Source: Quercus robur (lineage: Eukaryota; Streptophyta; Magnoliopsida; Fagales; Fagaceae). Taken from it: a stretch of 64,000 bases of DNA. Below the pieces are notes generated by a model. That model was given only the letters and a program-made list of their open reading frames with translations. It was not told the origin of the DNA and searched no databases. The translations under genes were made by a program, and so were the position numbers. Below are positions 40,300 to 50,910 of the stretch, piece after piece. The stretch lies in assembly GCF_932294415.1 (NCBI RefSeq), contig NC_065545.1, forward strand, positions 17,798,857 to 17,862,856, given 5' to 3'. Numbering within the stretch: position 1 is the stretch's first letter; every line of letters starts with the position of its first letter.

Positions 40300-40491
40300 A
40301 GTATTTGAGTTTAAAGTAAACACCATCTTCTTCAAATTCTATATATAATGAAGGAGTATATGTATATACTTACGTATATGACTTTTTTTATTCCAATTTT
40401 TTATGGCATAGCAACAATTACCAAACTTTTTTTAGTAAACATCTTCTCCTTAAAATTCTATATATAATGAAGGAGTGTGTGTATATATATA
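40300..40491. repeat. About 120-bp tandem duplication, second copy split by insertions
   Basis: AAATTCTATATATAATGAAGGAGT occurs (in pieces shorter than that here) at about 40335 and again at 40452. The first copy continues into GTATATGACTTTTTT and ATGGCATAGCAAC. In the second copy that continuation is missing here but reappears at 53928-53975 on the far side of the gypsy element and LINE (TGACTTTTTT and ATGGGATAGCAAC). Confidence 0.65.
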
Positions 40492-41169
40492 TGATATCGC
40501 TCCGAATCAGTAAGGTGGATGATCTGGCTTCGGTGGGCTACTGAAGTGGTGGAAGGCCTACAAGAAACAAACAGTCAAAGAGGAGACTGGAGAATACCGG
40601 CCAAACCCTTTCCGATGAGGAAGTTAGTCTCGCAGAGAAGGGAGTTAGTCTCGCAGAGAAGGGAGTTCCAAGTATTTGTGAGTAATGTCTCAGAAAAGTT
40701 CTTACCTCTGTCAGGTTCAGACTGGTCCTTTATATAGGGATCCTGGGGACGGTTATTTGTCCAATAACCTCCTCAAGATTTGTGGAAGCCAATGAGTCCG
40801 GAGTTAATTTCCTCAACGGCTACTAAAATTGTAACCGCTAACGGAAGTTAACTTATTTGATGGATTCGTTGGGATAGTTGCGGGTTTAGTGACCGCTACA
40901 GAGAGTCAAAAGTTCTAAGTGTTGCGTATTCGTCCGTCTGGTGGAGTCCATGATGAAGGTCGTCCATGGACATCTGAAAGTCGTCCATGGACGACCTTCA
41001 TCATGGACGACTTTATCGTCCATGGGAGACTTCACTGATCAAGAGTAGTATTATTGTCCATGAACACTTTTACTTCTTCTGGGGTGATTCTAGGTCGAAC
41101 TTGCTCAATTGGATCTGGACGACCACTTTGGATGAACCGGAGTTAGACTAATTTTTTGCTCCCCTATCA
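40492..41169 (-). repeat. Left LTR (3' LTR of the gypsy element)
   Basis: 678 bp, with a TATATAAAGG-type TATA region on the minus strand near 40727-40737. A 21-bp stretch (GTTAGTCTCGCAGAGAAGGGA) is in two tandem copies here and one in the other LTR. A palindromic GTCGTCCATGGACGAC core lies at about 40980-40995. Confidence 0.92.
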
Positions 41170-41229
41170 GTTGCCCCTTTGTTCAAAGGGTCGTCCAGGA
41201 TATAGTTGTGATTTTAATAAAATTTTGCT

Positions 41230-41362
41230 TTTTGTGAGCCACGTGTCGCGAGACTATTGGTTGGCCAGTCGTGTCGAACCTGTTTCCCCAAGGAATTGCC
41301 ACGTGTCAATTTTTGAATGGCAAACGTCGCTTCAGTGACCCGGCTGCTAGGGCCTATAAATA
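41230..41362 (+). promoter_or_regulatory. Plus-strand promoter-like block inside the gypsy element
   Basis: TATAAATA at 41355-41362 lies about 130 bp before the first ATG of the opposite-strand coding region. Upstream are two CCACGTGTC motifs (about 41239-41247 and 41299-41307), which match G-box/ABRE cores. Together they suggest an independent promoter antisense to gag-pol. Confidence 0.45.
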
Positions 41363-41490
41363 GTGCATTCTCATTCATGCCCCTTACTTTCCTCTCATTT
41401 TCTCCTCTGCCATCTCGTCCAAGAGCCTCATCTAGCCCTCGTCCTAGTTCTATCAGGTATTTCTTCTTTCTTTTTAGGTTTTCATCTTAA

Positions 41491-42587
41491 ATGTCTTCGT
41501 CTAGTAGTATAGAGAGGGAGATAGACGAGTATCAAGACGTTTCTTCTGGGAGTGAGGGTAGCGAGGATAGTGTAGATAGCTCGTCCTGTAGTGATTCCTC
41601 AGACGAGCATTACTCGTCTGGGGTTCCTGGCATTCCCTTACAGGAATTCCAGGAACTATAACGTAGGATGGCTTCTGGATCTGGGGCTAGCTCGTCCAGA
41701 CAGCCATCTAGCCCTCCTCAAGACGAGGAAGAGGACGAGGAGGACGTCATTTATAGTTGTGCCCCAGAGGTAGCATCCACCTTAGACGCTGCCAAGTTAA
41801 AAACTCTTGTAGATAGATACCAAATTCCTAAAGAACTTAACCCTCGTCTACCCAAGGCTGGAGAATGGTGTTGTTCTCCTTCCTTTGGTTTAGGGGTATA
41901 TACTTCTTACCTTTTAGCTGGCCTTAGGTTTCCTCTAAATTCCTTCTGTAGAGACCTCTTCCAAAGGTTGGGTATTGGACCTAACCAGCTCAACCCTAAT
42001 GGTTGGAGGACGATAGTTGCCATGCAAGTGTTATGGCGTGAGGCATTGGAAGGGAACCATCCAATAACGGTGGACAAGTTCCTTTACTGTTATAAGCCCT
42101 CAGAGATAAAGAAATCTGCTGGTTTTACCAGTTCTTGTCCAGGGGCTCTTATTACAATTTAATTAAGGGCCATAGCTCGTCTGACTGGCTTTGGAAAAAA
42201 GAATTTTTTATTATTTCTGGAAATTGGGCTGGGGACCCAGCTGATGTGGGTAGTCCCCCCTTCCCACCTTTTACCAGCCCTCTAGGTTGTCTTCGTCCTG
42301 AGGGTATGTTTTCTTTCCATTTTATTTCCTTTTTCCTTACTTTTTTCCTATCTTTCAGTCGTCTAACTCTTTTTCTTTGTTGATGTAGTTGTTGCTTGTC
42401 CACGCTTGGACAAATTTTACTTGGACCAGATAGACGTGGTTCGTGCCTTCCCTGGGAGGACTTTCCACGATTTGGTTACTCTCAGTCGTCTAGCAGCTTG
42501 GGGACTTGGCCCAGTGCCTACTGCAGAGAACCTTAGTCACGAGGAGACTACTCGTCGAAGTAAGTATCGTCCACTTCATTTCACTTA

Positions 42588-42647
<60 letters not shown>

Positions 42648-43767
42648 GGCTTTCCTCGTTGCATGAATAACTACAATGAGGGAAAACAAGGAGAAGGCAG
42701 TGACTAGTGGGGACGAGGATGTTGTCGCGCCTCCGTCTGTCCAAGTGGCTTCCATCCAGGCTGGGAAGAGGAAGTCTAAATCAATATCTAGTACTGTAGA
42801 CTTGGACGACCTCCTAAGCCGTCGAGGCCCTAAGAAGCAAAAGTCTGCTAAGACTTCCCTTCCCAAGGTCCCCAAGTTTGTACCTCCAACAGTGAACTTG
42901 GACAAACCTTTGGTGGATGTGGAGCCCGTCCAAACAGTCCATCCCGTCTAGAGCGATCCTCCCCCTCCACCTAAAGCTTCTCGCAAGCCCAGCTCGTCAG
43001 AGACCTCTGATCGTCCTTCCAATCTAGTTCTGGACGAGGGTTATGCATGGAGGACGTTCAAAGGAATCGTCACTGATCGTGAAGTGAATGAGTGCTATAA
43101 CATGTCAGTGAAGGAATTTGAACGTTCTAGCATCCATGACCTTTTTAAGGTAAGTCTTTCCCTCGTCCTTGTGAAATTTCTTTTTTTAAAATTTTAATTT
43201 GAATAGGATGTCTAACTCCCTTTCGTCCATATGCAAGCTATGTCAAAATTTTATACAGCAACCTGCCAAGCCAAGGAGCTCGTTGCAGAGGCTAAGACGG
43301 CTAATGATAAAGCCAAGGAGCTGAACAATGAAGTTTTGCTAAAGAAGGGGGAGGTTCTTAGGTTGACCGAGGATTATAATCGTCTACAAGGAAGTGAGAC
43401 GAAGCTGAAAAACGAGGTGGAAGAGCTTAAGGCTGACAACTTAGAGAAGGATACCCGCATCGTCCATCTTGAAGGACAAGTTTCAGAGCTTACCTCGTCC
43501 TTGGAGAAGGCACGTGAAGTAGCTATTGCGGCCTTTAAGAAGTCTGACGAGTATAAGAATCGTCTAGACAGTCATTATGCAACTGGCTATGAAGACTTCC
43601 GTGCTGATGCTAAGGAGGCATATCCTGATTTGGATTTCAACTCCTTCAAGCTTCCCCTTGCTACAGAGAGTTCCTTGTTGCAGACGAGTTCTGAGGACGT
43701 CAACATAATGGACGACGCTAATACTGAAGTCACTCAGGACGACCCCAAGGCTAGTTTGCCCAAATGA
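41491..43767 (+). other. Extra opposite-strand coding region of the Tat element (fossil)
   Basis: Between integrase and the 3' LTR, on the strand opposite to gag-pol, lie coding-like stretches. They include an acidic, serine-rich start, a segment with RYQIPKELNPRLP and WCCSPSFGLGVY motifs, and a long coiled-coil segment near the right end. GT and AG sites between them suggest that the family splices this region. Extra ORFs in this position and orientation are known in plant Tat-lineage elements; their function is unknown. A T run of about 50 lies at 42590-42643. Confidence 0.6.
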
Positions 43768-44339
43768 TTTGCAATTTCTTTGAAAATTTGTTTTACTTTT
43801 ATCTGGAAATGCCTGTTGTTTTGGGCTTTGTTTCTTCTTTCTTTTTTTTATTCCAGTTCATATAAGTACAATTGTCTCGTCCAAGATTGTGGACGAGTTT
43901 TATATAAAGTTTCATTTTCACAACTTAAGGGGTTTTTTGACGTGGGTTGTCCACCCTTCTTTAAATTTCATGAAAAAATGAATACTTCTATTTTCATCTT
44001 CCATTGTGTTTGAATATATACATTTCCAGCTTTATGTATGAAATTTTTATTTTCATAAGTCATATCATTTGAGACTATGTGGTTCGTCCACCCAGGAATT
44101 TAGTTCGCCTCGTCTTGAGTATGGGGGTGAATTTTTATTACATCACCAAGATAGAGTAAATTGATTCCTTTTAGCTTATGTATAGTTCGTCTATGAATGA
44201 CTTCCTTTTTGATTAGATTTTTTCATCATTTAAAATTATGGATGATCATTTTGTCGTCCTTGATGATTAGACTTCCCAGCGATTTCTCGTCCAATGCAAT
44301 GGATTGTTAAGCTAGTTTTGAGGTCTTTGCTCGTCCGTG

Positions 44340-44560
44340 TCTTGGACGGACACTTCTCGGATTTCATCTCGTCTTGAGCTTTAGACGGATATACCCTTAA
44401 CTTAGGTTTCATCTCGTCTTATGCTTTGGACGGATGGACCTTAGTTTCATTTTTAGCTTAGGTTTCATCTCGTCTTATGCTTTGGACGGATGGACCTTAG
44501 CTTCATTTTTAGCTTAGGTTTCATCTCATCTCATGTTTTGGACGGATGCACCTTGTTTCA
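44340..44560. repeat. About 61-bp tandem repeats inside the gypsy element
   Basis: Three to four units share TAGGTTTCATCTCGTCTTA, TGGACGGATGGACCTTAG and TTCATTTTTAGCT. They lie between integrase and the opposite-strand coding region. A (TA)n run follows at about 44697-44728. Confidence 0.75.
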
Positions 44561-44693
44561 TTTTTCCTTTGGAGGAAAGCTTATGGACGATATATCTTTG
44601 CGTCCAAGGATTTCATTCGTCCATGCTTATCTTTCTTTTTTGTGGATCAATCTGAATGAACATACCAAGGATTCCAATAATATACTTGAAAAC

Positions 44694-44731
<38 letters not shown>

Positions 44732-44963
44732 AAAATCTAAACTTATGTAAACATTCGTCCACAGGCATGGCACATGCTCGTGAGCTAGTGCCTTATTGAA
44801 TTAAAAATACAAACCAACTCGTCCATGAATAGCACAAAAGTGAAAAACACTAATGTACTTTCTAGGGGATTATTAAAATACTTAAAACACATAATAGTAG
44901 TAAACAAACACTTCTGCTCGTCTAGGTATCTCATCCAAGGACACTTTTGTCAAGAGTTAGCAC

Positions 44964-47405
44964 TTATTGATGGTATTTCCTTAGGTGCTCAACATTCCAA
45001 GGGTGTTCCAGCCTCCGCCCATCCAAAGCTTCCAAATAATAGGATCCTTGCCTCTTGCAGTTGATAACCCTATAAGGTCCTTCCCAATTTGGCCCAAGTT
45101 TCCCGTAGGCCGAGTTTCTTGTTGCCAAGGTAACCCTCTTCAGGACGAGATCCCCGATGTTGAAACGCCTAGGCTTCACCATGGCGTCATATTGCCTTGC
45201 CATGAGATTTTTGTACCTTGCTGTCCTCTGTTCTACATCCATCCTGACCTTGCCAATAAGGTTAAGGTTAAGACGGAGCTGTTCTTCGTTTTCTTCAGCT
45301 TGATACTTCCTCACCCTGTGGCTCGTCATGTGTACTTCTGCCGGTATAACTGCCTCACTTCCATAGGCTAGTTTAAAAGGAGTTTCCCTTGTTGGAGTTC
45401 TCGCTGTCGTTCTATAAGCTCATAAAACACCTGATAACTCATCCGGCCATACTCCCTTTGCCCCTTCGAGCCGAGTCTTGATGATCTTCAACAAGGATCG
45501 GTTTGCTACTTCTGCCTGGCCATTGGCCTGTGGGTGGGAGGGTGAGGAGTAATGGTTCTTCATTCCAAGCTATTCACAAAATTCCCTGAAAGGTGTGTTG
45601 TCAAACTGTCGTCCATTGTCAGACACTAGTACTCTAGGTATCCCGAATCTGCATACAATGTTCTTCCAGACGAAGTTCTTGACATTTTGCTGCGTAATTT
45701 TTGCTAAGGGTTCGGCTTCCACCTATTTTGTGAAGTAATCTATTCCTACCACCAGAAACTTCATTTGCCGAGTTCCAGTCGGAAAGGGCCCCAAAATGTC
45801 CAATCCCCATTGCGCAAAAGGCCAAGGGGCCATCATTGGCGTGAGATATTCTGCTGGCTGTCTGGGAACATTGCTGAAGCGTTGACATTGATCACATACT
45901 TTGACATATGCCTTAGCATCAGCTTGGATGGTTGGCCAATAGAATCCGTTACGAATGACTTTATGGACGAGTGATCTGGCTCCCGAATGGTTTCCGCATG
46001 CTCCTTCGTGAACCTCCCTCAACGTGTAGTTTGTCTCGTCCGGAGCCAAACATCTTAAGAGAGGCTGGAAAAAACCTCTTTTGTATAACACTTTGTCCAT
46101 AAGTACATACCTGGCTGATTTGACCCTGAGCTTCCTAGCTTCGTCCTTCTCTTCTGGAAGCCTTCCGTCCTTCAAGTATGACACTATTGGGGTCATCCAA
46201 TTTCCGTCACCCTCTATCTACAGCATTTCTGGAAGGTCTATACTTGGCATGTAGTGTACTTCATCCAAATCGTCTAACGCTTCATTCACAGATGCTTCCT
46301 TCGCCAGAATATCTGCTTCCATATTCTCTTCCCTCGGGATTTGAACAAAATCAGCTTTTTTGAATTTCTTTACAAGGCGTACTACCTTCCTTAGATATTT
46401 CTTCATTCTGTCTTCTTTGGCTTCGCATGTCCCATTTACTTGGCCTATGACCAATTGAGAGTCTCCCAAGACAAGTATTGAGTCTGCTTCTACAGACTTG
46501 GCCAACTCCAACCCCTTTAAAAGGGTTTCATACTCCACTTCATTGTTAGTAGTCTAGTATTGCAAACAGGCCTTGTACTTTAATTTGTCTCCTTCTGGCG
46601 ACTGTAAAACAACTCCTATTCCTCCAGCATACAATGTAGACGATCCATCTACATGGACGACCTATTTGTTATTGTACTCTCCTTCCCCAAGATCCTCGTG
46701 ACTCGGAGTGAACTCTGCGATGAAATCTGCTAGGGCTTGAGCCTTTATTGCATTTCTCGGTTGGTACCGAATGTCGAATTTACTAAGTTCCACCGCCCAT
46801 TGAATCAGCCGTCCTGCGGCTTCCAGCTTGTTCATTGCCTTCTTAAGCGGATGGTTCGTCATGACATTGATGACATGAACTTGGAAGTAATGTCTTAACT
46901 TCCTAGAAGCTATTATCAGTGCAAAAGCCAATTTCTTTATAAGTGGATACCTTCCCTCTGCTCCTCTGAGTGCTCGGCTAGTGTAGTACATATGTTTTTG
47001 TACTTTCCCTTCTTCTCTAATTAAAGCTGAACTTACGGCGTGTGGGGACACCACTAAGAATAGATACAGTTCTTCTCCTTGCACGAACGGACTTAATAAT
47101 GGGGCAGCAGTGAGATAGTCCTTCAGGTCTTGGAAGGCCCTTTGACATTCGTCCGTCCATTCAAATGCCTTCCTGAGGACTTTGAAGAAAGGTAAACATT
47201 TGTTTGTGGCTTTCGAAACAAATCTGTTCAAAGTAGCAACTCGTCCTGTGAGGAATTGGACTTCCTTGATACTCTTCGGTGGCTCCATGTCCAATATAGC
47301 TTGCATCTTGTCTAGATTCGCCTCGATTCCTCTTTGCGAAACCATGAACCCCAGAAAATTTTGCGACGATACTCCGAATGTACACTTACTTGGGTTCAAC
47401 TTCAT
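44964..47405 (-). other. RNase H and integrase part of the gypsy fossil
   Basis: From right to left: the end of reverse transcriptase, RNase H with a QALADFIAEF tail, a second RNase H with GDSQLVIGQVNG and ADILAKEAS, the integrase zinc region and catalytic start (CDQCQRF, DILGPFPTG), then a C-terminal domain with LGPNWEGPYRV. A doubled RNase H is a hallmark of Tat elements. The region is part of a broken element. Confidence 0.85.
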
Positions 47406-47435
47406 CTTATATCGCCGAAGTGTTTCAAAGGTTTC

Positions 47436-49886
47436 CTATAGGTCGTCTAGATGGCTTCCCTCGTCTATACTCTTCACAAGCATGTCGTCGACATAAACCT
47501 CCACATTCCGTCCTATCTGTGGACGAAACATGTGATTTACCAACCTTTGATAAGTTGCCCCTACGTTCTTCAAACCGAAGGGCATCACTTTGTAGCAAAA
47601 CAAGCCTTGGCTGGTAATGAAAGAAGTTTTTTCCTGATCAGCTTCATCCATCTTGATCTGATTATATCCTGAGAAGGCATCCATGAAGCTCAGCAACTGA
47701 TGGCCAGCCGTAGAGTCCACCAATTGATCAATGCGTGGCAAAGGATAACTATCCTTGAGACATGCCTTGTTCAAGTCAGTGAAATCTACGCACATTCTCC
47801 ACTTTCCATTTGCTTTCTTCACCATCACCACATTGGCTAACCAATCCGGGTAATAGACTTCCTTAATGAACTGTGTCGTGGTCAGTTTCTGAACCTCTTC
47901 CTTGATCGCCTTATCCCACTCAGGAGTGAATACCCTCTTCTTCTGACGAACAGGCTTAAAAAAGGGGTACACATTTAATCGATGAGTGATCACACTTGGG
48001 TCAATTCCTGACATGTCGTCATGACTCCATGCAAAAACGTCGATACTCTTTCTCAGGAACTGGATGAGGTCTTTTCTTGCCTTCTCCTTCATACCTGTTC
48101 AAATTCTGGTGAATTTCTCGGGATCATCTTCTTGCAAAAGAACATCTTCCAATACCTCTGTGGGCTCTGCAATAACCCTTATTTCCTCGATGCTCATTGT
48201 CTGCACCTGTTCGTCCAAAGCCATCATGGCTAAGTAGCATTCTCTAGCTGCCAACTGATCTCCTTGTGCTTGCCCTATCCCATACTCCGTAGGGAATTTG
48301 ACTGATAGATGGTAGGTAGATGTTATCGCCTTCCAACTGTTCAGAGTTGGTCTTCCAATAATGGCATTGTATGAAGACGAACAGTCCACCACGAGGAAAT
48401 TGACTTCCCTAGTTATCTGCTGCGGGTATGACCCTACCACTACTGGTAATGTAATGGTGCCTACGGGCTGCACCTTCATTCCTACGAACCCTATCAGTGG
48501 TGAGCAAACTGGACGAAGTTGATCCCGCCCAAGCCTCATCTGTTGGAAGGCAGGGTAGTACAATATGTCCGCTGAGTTTCCATTGTCAACTAACACTCTC
48601 CTGGTTGTATAATCTGCAATAAGCAGAGTAATGACAATCGCATCGTCATGCGGGTGATGGATCCTCTCAGCATCTTCGTTGGTGAAGGAAATGGCCGGCT
48701 TGTCCCTTGATCTCGTCCTTGGTGATCGTCCAGAGAGCTGGACGTTTTGCACCACTTTGAGATATGTCTTCTTCGACTTGGAAGATTGCCCCATCGAGTT
48801 TCCTCCAACGATAATCCTTATCTTTCCTAGTGGGGGCCGGGACGATTCCTCCATTTTTCCTTTCAACTTCTCATCTCTATAATCCCTTCCAACGAAGTGC
48901 CTCAGCTTTCCTTGTCTAATAAGATTCTCAATCTGTTGCTTCAGGTCATAACATTCATCCGTGTCATGCCCATGGTCCCTGTGGAAGCAACAATATTTAC
49001 TCTTATTGCGCTTATTGGGATCTCCCTTCATCTTCTCTGGCCATTTTAGGGAAGGGTCGCCTTTGATTTGCATGAGCACCTGATCAAGTGGAGCATTCGG
49101 GGGTGTATAGTTCTGGCTTCTTCCCAAAGGACCCGTCTTCCTGTTATCTCGTTCCTTCTTATCTTCCGTCCGTCCCTTCTTTGGACGAGGGCCTTGTTCT
49201 GAGTGGCGTGCTGGATGTGCTTCCATCCTTTCAGCTCTTTTCCTCTTCTTGGCTATGATCGCATCTTCTGTATTCATGAAGTTCTGAGCCGAATGGACAA
49301 GCTCAGCCATAGTTTAAGGCTCCTTCTCATATAGCTTGTGGATAAATAAATCAGAATTAATCCCATTGTGGAAGGCTGCCAGTAGAAGCTTGTCGTCCAC
49401 CTCATCCACACTAAGGGCTTCTCTGTTGAAGCGAGTGATGAATGACCGCAGGCTTTCATTCTCCCCTTGCTCTATGGTCAACAAGCTGGACGAAGAACGC
49501 TTGTGTCTTTGTCCCCCGATGAAGTTGTTAACAAACAGTTTGCTTAACTCTTCGAAAGAACCTACAGAACTTGGAGGTATTTTGCTTAACCAAACTCGCG
49601 CCAGGCCTTTAAGGGTGGTAGGGAAGGCTCTACACATGATTTCATCAGGGACCCCTTGAAGGTGCATAGTTGTCTTGAAAGTAGCAATGTGGTCAAACGG
49701 GTCACGCGTTCCGTCGTACGAATTCAGGGAAGGCAGTTTGAATTTTGATGGTAGAGGATGACCGTTGATGGAAGCCGTAAAGGGAGAGTCGGTTCTGTGG
49801 ACCAAATCTTCTATAGGATTCGTCCTCCTCATGTTCTCTTTCATTTCCTCCATGACTCTCTTCATTTGGTCCATTTCTTCTTTCAA
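47436..49886 (-). other. Gag, protease and reverse transcriptase part of the gypsy fossil
   Basis: The gag segment shows the retrotransposon capsid motif (FEELSKLFVNNF) and a CCFHRDHGHDTDEC knuckle. Protease shows VLVDNGNSADILYY. Reverse transcriptase shows DSYPLPRIDQLVD, SFMDAFSGYNQI and YVDDMLVKS. It is part of a broken element and not a host gene. Confidence 0.88.
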
Positions 49887-50251
49887 GTGTGGTACCGTCC
49901 GTGAAGTGGTGCCTCTTAACTAACTTCCAATCTCAGGATTTTCTCTATCGCCATGACCTTGTGTTTGTCCTTCACGTTCCTCACGTGTTTGTCTTCTCTG
50001 ATTGATCTCCATTCTTAACTCTTGGTTTTGGCGAGTCAACTTCGCCATTGCAGCCGCCATAGATTGCACATGTTGAACAGATGATGTCTGCATGACTGGT
50101 GCGGATTGGCGATCGCGTTGGGGATCACTTGAAGCGCCTCTGCTTCCCTAACGGCCTGGGCTAGTAGCCCTCGACCTGGTCCTGACCATCCTAACCTTTG
50201 TCGCAGAAAAGAAAGTTGCAAAACAATCTCTTCCCCACAGACGGCGCCAAC

Positions 50252-50905
50252 TGATATCGCTCCGAATCAGTAAGGTGGATGATCTGGTTTCGGTGGGCTA
50301 CTGAAATGGTGGAAGGCCTACAAGAAACAAACAGTCAAAGAGGAGACTGGAGAATACCGGCCAAACCCTCCCCTATGAGGAAGTTAGTCTCGCAGAGAAG
50401 GGAGTTCCAAGTATTTGTGAGTAATGTCTCAGAAAAGTTCTTACCTCTATCGGGTTCAGACCGGTCCTTTATATAGGGATCCTGGGGACGGTTATTTGTC
50501 CAATAACCTCCCCAAGATTTGTGGAAGCCAACGAGTCCGGAGTTAACTTCCTCAATGGCTACTAAAATTGTAACCGCTAACGGAAGTTAACTTATTTGAT
50601 GGATTCGTTGGGATAGTTGCGGGTTTAGTGACCGCTACAAAGAGTTAAAAGTTCTAAGTGTTGCGTATTCGTCCATCTGGTGGAGGACTGTTTGGTCGTC
50701 CATGGACATCTGAAGGTCGTCCATGGACGACCTTCATCATGGACGACTTTATCGTCCATGGGAGACTTCACTGATCAAGAGTAGTATTATTGTCCATGAA
50801 CACTTTTACTTCTTCTGGGGTGATTCTAGGTCGAACTTGCTCAATTGGGTCTGGACGACCACTTTGGACGAACCGGAGTTAGACTAATTTTCTGCTCCCC
50901 TATCA
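50252..50905 (-). repeat. Right LTR (5' LTR of the gypsy element)
   Basis: 654 bp with the TATA region near 50469-50475 on the minus strand. It contains a perfect 26-bp palindrome at 50711-50736 built on GGTCGTCCATGGACGACC. Confidence 0.92.
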
Positions 50906-50910
50906 ATATA

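Larger units (their letters stand above)
40492..50905 (-). mobile_element. Ty3/gypsy Tat-type LTR retrotransposon fossil, 10.4 kb
   Basis: It is bounded by LTRs at 40492-41169 and 50252-50905 (TG...CA) with 5-bp ATATA on both sides, although these lie in a TA microsatellite. The element reads on the minus strand. Beside the right LTR is a primer site beginning TTGGCGCCGTCTGTGGGG. Recognisable parts, right to left: gag with a CCHC-like knuckle, an aspartic protease (DNGNSADIL), reverse transcriptase with YVDD, an RNase H, a second RNase H typical of the Tat lineage, integrase with its HHCC-type zinc region, and a C-terminal GPYRV domain. The LTRs differ by about 3 percent, nearly all transitions, plus small indels. 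That suggests an age on the order of one to a few million years, depending on the rate used. The coding region carries several breaks, so it looks inactive. Confidence 0.93.
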
